This document shows, piece by piece, positions 22,101 through 31,909 of a DNA stretch of 64,000 bases. The notes beneath the pieces are model-generated. The model made no database searches and had not been told where the DNA came from. It saw nothing but the letters and a program-made list of their open reading frames with translations. Position 1 is the first letter of the stretch. Each line of letters starts with the position of its first letter. Both the position numbers and the translations under genes were made by a program. This DNA comes from Pyronema omphalodes (Eukaryota > Ascomycota > Pezizomycetes > Pezizales > Pyronemataceae): positions 434,001 to 498,000 of the forward strand of contig JAJJXM010000008.1 of the NCBI GenBank assembly GCA_024516155.1, in the 5' to 3' direction.

Positions 22101-23214
22101 GATTGTCAAACGTCAAATACGCCGTTATGGAAACCATTCAGCTTCCTTTGGAGCGTCCTGAGTTGTTTGCTAAGGGAATGAAGAAGCGTTCTGGTATCCT
22201 TTTCTATGGACCTCCTGGAACTGGAAAAACTCTCTTGGCCAAGGCTATTGCTACTGAGTTCTCGCTCAACTTCTTTTCTATCAAGGGTCCTGAGTTGCTC
22301 AATATGTACATTGGAGAGTCTGAAGCCAATGTTAGAAGAGTCTTCCAGAGAGCAAGAGATGCAAGACCTTGCGTTGTCTTCTTTGACGAGTTGGATTCCG
22401 TGGCGCCGAAGCGTGGAAACCAGGGTGACTCTGGTGGTGTTATGGACAGAATTGTTTCTCAGCTTCTCGCAGAGTTGGACGGAATGTCGGAAGGAAAGGA
22501 GGGGGCTGGTGGAGTCTTCGTTATTGGAGCTACCAACAGACCTGACTTGTTGGATCCTGCCTTGCTCCGTCCGGGACGTTTCGATAAGATGTTGTATCTT
22601 GGAGTTTCCGACACTCATGAGAAACAGCTTACTATTCTAGAGGCTCTTACTAGGAAGTTCACTATTGCGGAAGACTGTAACCTTGCAGATGTCGCAGAGA
22701 CCTTACCGTTCACTTACACTGGAGCCGATCTTTACGCCTTGTGCTCTGATGCTATGCTTAAAGCTATCACGAGGCAGGCGATGCATGTGGATACGAAGAT
22801 CCAAGAGCTGGAGAAGAAGCAGGGAAGCAAAATTTCTACGGCTTGGTTTTTCGATAATGCTGCCAAGGAGGAGGATGTTAAGGTTGTTGTTTCCAAACTT
22901 GACTTTGAAGAAGCTAGGAGGGAATTGGTGGGATCGGTTAGGTAAGTTTATTGTGCACGGGAATCTGATCATATGGTACTAATCAAAACTATAGTGCAAA
23001 GGAACTTGAACACTACCAACGTGTCAGAGCGCAATTTGAACAACCCGACCAGATGCCGGGTGCAGATAAGGGGAAGGGAAAGGCGATTGAATACCCGAGT
23101 GATACAGAGGAGGTACAGGGGAAAGGAAAGGGTAAAGCCCTAGTTTTGGAGGCTGTTCCTAATGGCTGGGAGGATCCTGCTGGTAATGATGACGAGGAGT
23201 TGTACGGAGAGTAA
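19112..23214 (+). CDS. PEX6: Peroxisomal biogenesis factor 6 (AAA+ ATPase), interrupted by an in-frame TAA
   Basis: With Pex1 it forms the AAA+ hexamer that extracts the import receptor Pex5 from the peroxisomal membrane. Exons 19112-22941 and 22995-23214 (intron 22942-22994, GTAAGT...TATAG) give 1349 codons if the TAA at 19388-19390 is ignored. The D1 ATPase region is degenerate (ITSTQRDIGKRTL in place of a Walker A). The D2 domain is intact: Walker A GPPGTGKT at about residue 1033, Walker B VVFFDELDS at about 1089, then the GATNRPDLLDPALLRPGRFD block. The tail is Gly/Lys rich and acidic. The TAA at codon 93 is followed in the same frame by protein-like sequence (IEEPEDEPLPPTLYIAITP) leading directly into WTILPV. 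Either a 78-nt intron (19387-19464, GTAAAT...CAAG) removes the stop, or this is a nonsense allele or sequence error. A start at ATG 19448 would lose the first 112 residues. Confidence 0.93.
19387..19464 (+). other. Candidate 78-nt intron removing the PEX6 in-frame stop
   Basis: GTAAAT donor and CAAG acceptor with length divisible by three. Removal would join Trp-Asn-Thr-Lys-Ser-Trp and eliminate the TAA. Against it, I see no good CTAAC-type branch point, the acceptor is a poor AAG, and the enclosed sequence itself reads as plausible PEX6 protein in frame. Uncertain. Confidence 0.4.
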
Positions 23215-23268
23215 AGAAAAGGATTTTAGAGGTCTGAAAGGACTAATCAAGGCTGGTAGAGGGAGGGA

Positions 23269-23285
23269 GGGGGGGGGGGGGGGGG
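23269..23285 (+). repeat. Poly-G tract (G17)
   Basis: Seventeen uninterrupted G about 55 bp after the PEX6 stop, probably inside its 3' untranslated region, preceded by GGGA repeats. Confidence 0.95.
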
Positions 23286-24560
23286 TTGAATCCCTAAACA
23301 AGAAATTCTGGAGATGTGGATGATGTTTTGGACGACGATATATTTCTGATGAAGATACATACCTATTGATCGACGTTATGTTTACTTATACCCCATTAGT
23401 TTAAAGTTTTTAACTAGAAAAGATCATTTCTTTTTCTTCCTATTTTCCAAGAAGTAGATCCAAATCCCCATGGAGAATAGATCTTTCTATCGAGTTTCTA
23501 TCGGGTTTCTAGTGATTTCAACCGGAGATACCCGTGATGAAGAACCTACTGCAGTAGATCACCCCTTCGTTTCATCGACAACGGGCCTCCTCCCGTCGTC
23601 AAAAACCCGCCAAGGTCCCGATCCCATATCATCTCTGTATCATAGCGCATCTACATTCGTACATAGCAAGGCAGATATCACCATCCATCTATGTCGTCAA
23701 GCCAAAGCACCGAAAATTCTAAATGACAACGGCAACTTCCGTTCCGCCTTACGCCGCTGCATACGTATTCTATGCAGTCGACTGTTGGGTACAAGGGCAA
23801 GTCTACATATCACACTTGTGTATCATAGCGTCCGACTTTTGGCTGTATGTACCAAGAAAACAGCTTCCCATGAACCACCAGATTTCTTGTGATAATCATG
23901 ATTAAAATCAGCCATCCTAGGGCTTTTCAACTCTGACATGTTCGAAAACTTTAGAGTTACAGTTATTCTATTGCTATGACCGGCTTACATGGGGTGCACC
24001 CGCAGCCATACATACTCAAAGCAACCCTCAAGGCATCAATCCGCAATTTTGGTTTTGCAATAAACCGAGTTTTGACTACATAACTAGAGAACTCTTTGTT
24101 TACTTAATGCACCGGTAATTTCCGTTTGATGACAGCATATTTTATTTGGAAAGTTGCAACAAAGTGCATGAATAGAATTCAGATAAGCGAATTTGGAGTA
24201 CATTGCGTATACATAGAGAATCTGAAACATATGTATCCCTTCGAGAATATGGATGAAGTCAAATATTCAAATAATTGAATATTCAACAGCTAGAAAGTTA
24301 AAAGGCTACTATAGATGCATCTGGGATCACAATATTATAACAAGGCTACGGAATATATCTGTACAGATGTATAGATATATAACATCCTTTGACTGGACTG
24401 ATTTTTGAATATTTGATTCCCTTAAATACCGTTACCTCACCTTTCCCTCCCAACTACTTGGTTTGACCTTTGATCCCTATCCGTGGCTGTATCACTGAAC
24501 AGGTGCACAAATCCACCGATCCATATCATTAATATCCCCCTAACATGTAAGCGCTCGTGG

Positions 24561-24670
24561 GAAACACGTTGAACACGTTGTTATGGCAGACACGTTTAAC
24601 ACGTTGTTCTGACATCATACAGGCACGTTTAACACGTTTTTTTTTTCTTTCATGGCAGACACGTTGTTTA
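24561..24670 (+). repeat. Cluster of ACACGTT motifs in degenerate tandem array
   Basis: Seven CACGTT cores in 110 bp. CACGTT-K-AACACGTT occurs three times, and ATGGCAGACACGTT occurs twice. The array is part repeat expansion and part possible regulatory cluster. No adjacent gene start is visible on either side. Confidence 0.8.
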
Positions 24671-25102
24671 TCAAGATAGCCTATGGATGTCAGGCGTGAT
24701 TACTTTACATTGCCCATTGCCCTCACATGACAGATTTTATGACTCCCTCGCGGGCGGAAAAAGTGCATATGTGACATGTTCGATGTTCATACAGAATATA
24801 CATATGTTTCACATGGTAAATACATGTGGAGGGCTTTTGGGGAAGTGAAAAATCACTTGGGTTGCTGGATAGAGTTGATAGAAGCCAGCCCGCCGGGCGT
24901 GTGTATGGTGCAATTATAAACTTTGGGTGTTTGTGGTACCGGGGTGGGGGGTTTTTTTTTGAAGTGCTGCTTTAGATGTCACAAGAGATTACATATATCG
25001 GAGATATGCGAGTATGTTACACGTGCAAGGAAGCAAGAGTTGAGGTATGGTGAAGCCGGTGAGGTCTGGTTACATAGGAGAAGTGATCCGAGGCTTCGGG
25101 GT

Positions 25103-25119
25103 GGGGGGGGGGGGGGGGG
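25103..25119 (+). repeat. Poly-G tract (G17)
   Basis: Seventeen uninterrupted G in intergenic DNA. Confidence 0.95.
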
Positions 25120-25735
25120 CTTGAGACAGGACAAGACTCCTATGGATTTTGCGCTGTATACGGTAAATAGATGAGTTATCTCGGGTATTGAGCACATAGG
25201 AGGACCGGATATTTCATAACTAACAAACGTAATACAGTGACTCACAACACCGGGCGAAGGTTTGAATGAGGCTTTAAAGCGGCGTGTGTTGTGATCTGCA
25301 TCTGCGTCCCGGTAGCTATAATGTATAGATATGGAAGATATCACTGATCATCATAGAATCCTTCTAGGTTGCTAGGTTGATCATAAAATTGTCAATGCTG
25401 AAGAATTCCCTCGCTCATTACCCAATTGATACCACCCCCACACCCCCCGAACTGACAGCATAACAAAAAAAAGACTGTCAAAATCGTCAGCATAACAAGC
25501 CAACCCGTGAAAAATCGCAATACACATAAACTTTCGGAGATACACCCGTACCGTCTTGCTTATCACGATCCCTAACGTCTTCCCGATCAGTGATCGGGAT
25601 TATGTATCTTACTTGCTTAGACTTTAGATTAAAAAATTTAGCTTTAGCTTCTCCTTCCAGAAGTTTATATTCGTTATGTCGATCATATATGTGAACTGGG
25701 GGTCGCGGAGTACGGGATTATGCACAGGAAGGGGT

Positions 25736-25755
25736 GGGGGGGGGGGGGGGGGGGG
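25736..25755 (+). repeat. Poly-G tract (G20)
   Basis: Twenty uninterrupted G preceded by G4 and a T, the longest G run in the window. Confidence 0.95.
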
Positions 25756-26204
25756 TGTGGTGATAGATGAGGCTTAAGCCCTTGTTTACTACATACACAA
25801 TGCGCAAGAGCTTGGGAGTTATCACAGGTTGTAGCAAGCATGTCAGGTATCGCGGCTATTCTCCTGCCTTGTCATCGGTTCAGTTGTTAAGGTTATGTGC
25901 ACAAGACACGATTGGATTTTATGCCACCATAGGTAGCGCTGTTATTGTGGATCCCATTCCAAAGCCCACTGCCCAGCATACCGACTGTGGGGGTTCATCA
26001 ATTCTTAGATTATTCGATCTCGGGCTTCCAGAGCTCCTATGTCTATAGGGCTACATTGGATGTATCATTTCCCCACACATACCTCGTCTATGGTTATGGT
26101 CACTTCCCAGCTCCACTCCACTCCACTCCATCGCATCTTTCCAGCTCCACTTTTATGCTTCCATGCTTTGTCTAGTACAATAGCTAGGCCTAATAGCTCG
26201 TCCG

Positions 26205-26282
26205 CATCCACCTCCACATTCAGATCCACCTCGGGCTCCACATCTACCTCCGCATCTACCTCCACCTCCACCTCCACCTCCA
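26205..26282 (+). repeat. CTCCAC-type hexamer array
   Basis: Imperfect repeats of CTCCAC, CATCTAC and CACATCC units. They generate Ser/Thr-rich open frames on the plus strand and Val/Glu- or Gly-rich frames on the minus strand that should not be taken as genes. Confidence 0.85.
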
Positions 26283-26589
26283 TTGCACATCGTACCCTTC
26301 TTCCTCGCTCGCTTCCTCCACCTCCTGTCAACTTCCATCCATGCTTGATCCTCAACATCTCGTCTCCACAACGGTCTAATGATCTCCGACCGCCCACTGA
26401 CATGAGACTCTGTCAACTGTATATCTACATAAGCTCATATGTATGAAGATAGGTATAGTACAGTTGAGTTTAGGGTCATAGATATATGATAATGATGTGA
26501 TACGACTGTATATAGAAAAGCCATATAACATACGGTACATCATCTCGCGAGATAAATAATTTGAATCAGTCGGTGTATGTCTATCAGAA

Positions 26590-26721
26590 TACTATAAGCA
26601 GATGTTTTAGTACGCACCTGAAATGGAATAGCGTCTGCGGAAAGTGATTTAGAGGTTTTTAGTCGCCTTTTTACTATATAAGCAGGTATATTTTAGTTAT
26701 TTACCTGATACGGTATAGCGT
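26590..26721 (+). repeat. Diverged tandem duplication of about 45-50 bp
   Basis: Two related segments, 26590-26634 and 26671-26721, share ACTATA-TAAGCAG, TTTTAGT and ACCTGA-AYGG-ATAGCGT in the same order with scattered substitutions and small indels. This looks like an old tandem duplication. Confidence 0.7.
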
Positions 26722-27052
26722 TGTTATTAAAGGCTGTGATGACGTAATTTCAGATTAATTTAAACGTGAACTCCTCTGGCTGTCGGGCGGAAATACAAAA
26801 GCTTCGGCAATACATGGCGGGATGGTAAAACCGGTAACCGTGGCAACCGGAACAGATTCGATGGGAAACATATAAGACTGCTCTCCTCGCTGCCTGGCCA
26901 CGGTTCCCATTCGCCTTTCCAATCCCAAACCACTTCGCATCTTTGATAACATTTGTGATGCAATTCAGCTGTTAATGGTTGGCCGGATTAAATACACCGA
27001 CACCTGTGACCTTTGCCGCATGCTGCAGATACAGTCGACGAGACGCTAACAG

Positions 27053-28110
27053 ATGAAGTTAAGCAACTGCGGTTTTATTGAGGAGAATCTTGACACACTG
27101 TGTGAGGAGATATATAAAGCGGATTCGAATAGGCTCAAGGCAGAAAAACAGTGGAAGGAAGCAGAGAAAGTTTTGAAGCCTCCCAAGGAGGATTTTCCAT
27201 TACTGAGACTGGGCTTCAGAAACATCACGAGGATATCAAAAAATGACTCGGAAAGAATGAGAACAGGCTGAGGAGCACTGATCGAATCTTAGAATGTGAA
27301 TAAAGTCTTTCTGAATGAACATGAAAGTTAATGCTGCACAGTGCGAAAAATAAAAAATAAAAAAAAAACATGAAACACAGACACATATGTACATGAATGG
27401 CGGAAGGATTGGGAAAGTGAGAAAGATAAACTGTGATGTAAAATCTGAAGAAGAAATAATACGAGTGAAAAGACGGAGAGGGAGAAGGGCAGAAAAGGAG
27501 TAGAGACAATATGGTAGCGTTGAAGACAGAGGCCAGGTGAGAAGTGGAAGAACAGTTCAGTGTGGAGAGATGAGACAGGCGAGTTCAGAGAGGCCAGTGG
27601 AAAAAGAGCAAACAGGGCACCAAATGTACAGACGAGAAGTAAAACCACCATAAGGAATAAGGGTGACAACAGGCCCAAGATATCATGTACGCGATGGGAC
27701 GATTCCCAGCGAGATCCTGGGGTAAAAGTTAGAGCCTCCGATATATATCAAAACTGTACCATATATCATAATATTGAGTTCGGCAAGGCCCAAAAAATTG
27801 AAATCAAACCGAAGAACTGGTGATTGTGTAGAAACCTCTCAATACAGAAGTGGCTGGTCAAGAATTCGAGAGTTATTGTCCTGAAGTTACGGCCCATGAT
27901 ATATTGTAGAGGTGAAATTACTCGACAAATCCTCCAATCGGCAAGAAATATCTTCTGCTTGCCCCAATGAACTTTGTGTTCCAGCACATATCTGTGAAGG
28001 GTCAGGCAGAGGAAACATGGCAGAATATTGCTGTCACAGCATAACATTAACTGCATCACTAGGAATATTGTTCATCCCAGGCTGCTCTTGCGGGAATCAT
28101 AGGTGAGTTT
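27053..28110 (+). pseudogene. Possible degenerate coding region
   Basis: A 72-codon frame at 27053-27271 encodes a charged, helix-like sequence (Glu/Lys rich, for example EKQWKEAEKVL). Charged residues continue in a shifted frame with several stops to about 27340. A second open patch at 27912-28106 encodes a Cys-rich segment. Neither has a recognised domain. The pattern of frame shifts and stops resembles an eroded gene, but chance is a real alternative. No transposon terminal repeats were found around it except the isolated hairpin at 28164. Confidence 0.25.
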
Positions 28111-28163
28111 CATATTCTCAAGATCACATCATATATATAGTCGAAACCCGTCACATTATATAT

Positions 28164-28207
28164 TCGTGCCTAAAGATGGTGGCGCTAGCCACCATCTTTA
28201 GGCACGA
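28164..28207. repeat. Perfect 20-bp inverted repeat with 4-bp loop
   Basis: Arms 28164-28183 and 28188-28207 are exact reverse complements (left arm starts TCGTGCCTAAAG), separated by GCTA. Such an arm length without a mismatch is far beyond chance. It could be a foldback element remnant, a hairpin RNA or a cruciform-forming site. A two-copy direct repeat (ACCAACAGTTGG/AACAGTTGG, 28212-28255) follows. Confidence 0.96.
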
Positions 28208-30254
28208 GTAACCAGTTTATCAACAGTTGGAGTTGTGTACCAACAGTTGGCGTTGTGGTGGCAACCAAATGGACCGGCCGTAGGCCGAAACAGACCACAT
28301 CCTCTCTTGTATGATATATCTGTTATATGACTGATCATAGCGGCAGGGTACCATACCTACAAGCGCGACAATTTCGAACCAAAAAAAAACAAAAAAAAAA
28401 ACAAAAACAATTCAAATAACCAACAGTCCAAGAAAACAACAAAATTCCGGAACTCACGGCAAAGCACCATAAGCTCCAAAGATCCAAAGATCCAAGTCCT
28501 CCAAGCTTTTTCGTCTCTAACGCTAGACAAGAAGGCTAATTTATCCGCCCGCCGCGATGTGCGAATCTTGACAGCGGGCTGCATGCGGGCGGGTTTGGAA
28601 AAATGGGGTTGCGGAGCCGGGTGTCGCTTATACATAGACAGGCTTTTTTTTTCTTCCCGTGCGATGGAATATATACGTGGAGGTATGGGTACTTTGTGTA
28701 TTTCTACATATCACATAAACAGTGCGCTTATTTTCTTTTCAAAAACAAAAATTCATCGCGATGGTTCTTTGTTGACTGAAGGAATGAAAAAAAGACATCA
28801 GCGCTTAGCAACGCACCACTTCCCAGCAACCAACCCACCATCCAGCAGTACCCATGGAAAGGAAACGTGGATCCCACATGGCCGGGTTGGCACATTTCAC
28901 CATATGTAAGAATCAAAAAACGTGAAACATAAAACGTGTGGTAGTGGTGGTGGTGGTGTGCTTTTCTAGGAAAAAGCTTTCGTGTTTTCCACGTGTGTGT
29001 GATGATTATGCGTTAGCTCGAAATTTTAGAGTTTTTTTTTTTTCTCCCTTTGCCAACACGTTTTCCTTCTAACACGTGTTGATGTTTCCGACTCCTAGTT
29101 TCCGCGACTTACAGGGAGATGGACGGTAATGGCAAATGGTAAATGCTGCACCAATTTCCAAGGTGCCAAAAGTGATGATATGATGTTTTGTTTCCAGACA
29201 ACCCAGGTCCTAAAAAATTTCAAACTTTTCAATTGTCGCATGGGAATTTATTATTTTAGGAAGAGCTGACCAGTGACAGGCTTTTTCTTTGCACCAAAAA
29301 ATCAAATACTCTGCGTACATTGATAACTCTCGCAACTTTGAACTTCTCATGTGTACTGCTCGCAAAAATTTTGTTTTTGCATGGAGGAAGAAAAAAAAAA
29401 AAAAACCTTCGCCAAAAAAGAAGCGTTCCAAAAAGGCAAGCACACAAGATACAACCTACACGCCAGCGTAAAGAAACCTGAAGAACACTCGCAGTGGGAA
29501 GCAGGCCTGAAAAAAAAGCACAATAGAGAATAAAACAAAAATAACAGCCACCCCTAAGAAATAAGATATCGAAATTGAAAAAGAAAGGAAAAATAAAACC
29601 CGAATTCCAGCTTCTTGAAAATGATGCGCCTTCTTTGTTTGTTTTCCATACCGTTTGTAGGAAAGTAGATGATAGATAGGTATGAGCTAGATAGGTAAAG
29701 GAAAAACAAAGACCCAGTGAGGTCAAAGTACGTCAGTCCATAATGTCCAACATCTCGCTTATCGCGTACCGTAACCGTGGACATATTCACCTATGTCCAT
29801 CGGCATAATCCATCCAAATAAATAATCGACATAGTAGACCTAATAGCAAACAATAATAATACCTTTCCCCAGGCAGTGCATAGATAGATAGATAGTTGTA
29901 CCCTCCAATAAACTCCAAAATCGACCTCTAAGGAAACAAAAATTGTGTTGGAAAAATGGATAGACAAATGAAAGTAGAAAAGAGAAGAGAGAAAATAATG
30001 ATATGTGCCGTTGAGTTTTAGCCAGTGTACCATGTACGGGATGAGGAACAGAAGAAATGTATAAGATAGAATTTGGGTGACACGTTATGCATGCTGCCAC
30101 AGAAGATCGACAGCACAAGCAAGCTGTAATGTAATTGATTGTATGATCAAGGATATCCGTGATGCATTCGTCGGCAATTTCCTCTTTTTTTTCCTGGTTG
30201 GATTCCATCCCAATCCGCATGTATTTCCAGCCGCGTTTTTTCCAATTTCAACAA

Positions 30255-31909
30255 TTAACATGGCTCTACACCCATCATTTTGGTCGGGTCATTTTGCTGA
30301 TTTGACCTGTTGTACATGTCGTTTCCCATCTGTTGTGAATTATAAGAATTGTTATCGTGGGAGTGTTGATTGGAGTGCTGATTTGGATGTGAATGGTAAG
30401 TTGGGGGCGGCTGCTGATGCTGAATGTGTCTGTAATGCTGGTTTTCGGATCTCAGCGTTTCAATCTCCTTCTGCATACGTAACATATCCCTCTCAAGCTT
30501 CTCCATCATGCGCTTCTGGTCGTTGTATGCCTCTTTCTGTTGATTTACATATTCAATTGCTGCACGCCTCGAGTTAGTCCAAAATTCACGCAACCCGGCA
30601 TGAACACCGGGTCTACAGGGAAGATCCTTACCTTTTGTTAAAACCTCCCACTTGCTGCTCTTTCCGCCCCTCTCTGCTGGAAGCTGGTCACGCAGCTCAT
30701 CGAATAGCTCCTTCATCTCCTTCCTTCGCTTACGCTCCGCCAGCTTATGACTTACACGTAATTCGGGGGTACGCGAATAAGGAGTCGGCTGCTGCTCGGA
30801 AAGCAAGCTTGGACGACGTGTCGTCAAGCTGTGGTGATGGTGGGTAGCACCAATATGTGGTGGGGGTAATTGTCCATTGGGGCCCAATGAACTCGGGATC
30901 TGTGGGTGCGAGTTATGTGGTGTAAGAATACCGCCTGTCGCATTGTAGATACTGCCGCTTGAGGATCCAGGTAAGGAGCTGGTGCTTGTCCGTCCAGTTA
31001 AGGAATCGTATGGCTGTCGGCTCGGCTCAATAATCTCGGGATCAGGGAAAGCCCATGGCGAGCCTTTAGTGGGCGATGGCGCGTTGGGATGAGCAGCTTG
31101 TCCGTAGGGATACCGAGAAGATCCAACAATCGGAGGTGCAACGCGCCCAATACTTGTCCTCTGGCCGGGCTCATTCCGGAAGCCAAATGGGTTTGAATTG
31201 TGGTGACTGCCATGCGATGACGGCCGATCGTCATGCGCGAGGTGTGATGTTGGTTGATGGGGCGAGTGGCCCTGAATACCCCGATCGCGCTGCATCTGAG
31301 TACTCAAACTATCCCTGTTGCTATTGAGCAAAGTGCTATTCAGACTGACTTGGCTCGCTGCTGGAGTTCCGTTTACCGGTGACGAAAGCGCGAGGTTTCC
31401 GAGTCTGCTATCGAAGCTGCTCCGCCGAGATTGAGATGGAGAAGGGGTTGGTAGTTCGCCATTGTGCGATGCGTAATGTCCCGGAGGAGTAGTGTGTGTA
31501 CTATGAAGGCTGGTCGTTGAGGCACCGAAGCCGGATGATATAGGAGACTGTGAATATCCCGGGTGTTCTCCGGGGCTGCTGCGATGGTCGCTGATGGGAG
31601 GAAGTTGTAGTGGTGCACCAGACAATTCGGAGACTGTCTCAGCAATAAGTATCACGTCCAAAACACCCTATACAAGCGAACATATTCGCCTTGAACGGCT
31701 GTAAAAGCGCGATTCAACTTACTATTACTCGCTCTCTGTGAGCTCGATCCTAATGACCAGTTTCCAGAATCCCGCACGTCATTCGAAGATCCATTGATTC
31801 CTGCAATGTTTCCGATTGAAGGTAGAGTTTGATTTGGACCCCGTCCATCCTGCATAGAGTGATGGCTTATTGAGGTTCTCCGATCCCACGGAGGTATATT
31901 GTTAGACAT
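30255..31909 (-). CDS. Basic helix-loop-helix transcription factor
   Basis: 497 residues from three exons on the minus strand: 31723-31909, 30632-31633 and 30255-30559. Intron 1 is 31634-31722 (GTAAGT...ACAG). Intron 2 is 30560-30631 (GTAAGG, ACTAAC branch point, GCAG) and interrupts the second helix, so the unspliced frame looks as if it has a spurious 24-residue insertion. The first 340 residues are Ser/Pro/His/Gly-rich and probably disordered. The bHLH follows (about 345-415), with basic region HKLAERKRRKEMKELFDELR containing the Glu and Arg used for E-box contact, then helix 2 SSKWEVLTKAIEYV. A leucine-zipper-like coiled coil (LERDMLRMQKEIETLRSE) comes next, and the tail is His/Gln/Asn rich. 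It resembles the fungal group often annotated as HLH transcription factor GlcD-gamma/Esc1-like. Target genes are unknown. Confidence 0.88.

Larger units (their letters stand above)
23215..26580. other. Gene-poor region 3' of PEX6
   Basis: About 3.4 kb with no gene I can support. It contains three poly-G tracts (23269-23285, 25103-25119, 25736-25755), a cluster of ACACGTT motifs (24561-24670), and CCACTCC and CTCCAC hexamer arrays near 26110-26285. Frames of 60-140 codons here are low complexity or unmatched. Confidence 0.65.
26722..30254. other. Gene-poor region 5.4 to 7 kb after PEX6
   Basis: Contains a possible decayed coding stretch (27053-28110), the 28.2-kb hairpin, and A- or T-rich tracts at 28380-28410, 29030-29045 and 29385-29405. 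GT-rich GGTGGT repeats lie near 28940. The right end is 3' flank of the bHLH gene. No intact gene is supported. Confidence 0.6.

Noticed and set aside
30077..30577. 166-codon plus-strand frame overlapping the bHLH C terminus
   Set aside because: Antisense to a well-supported coding exon, with composition mirroring the Gln/His-rich tail.
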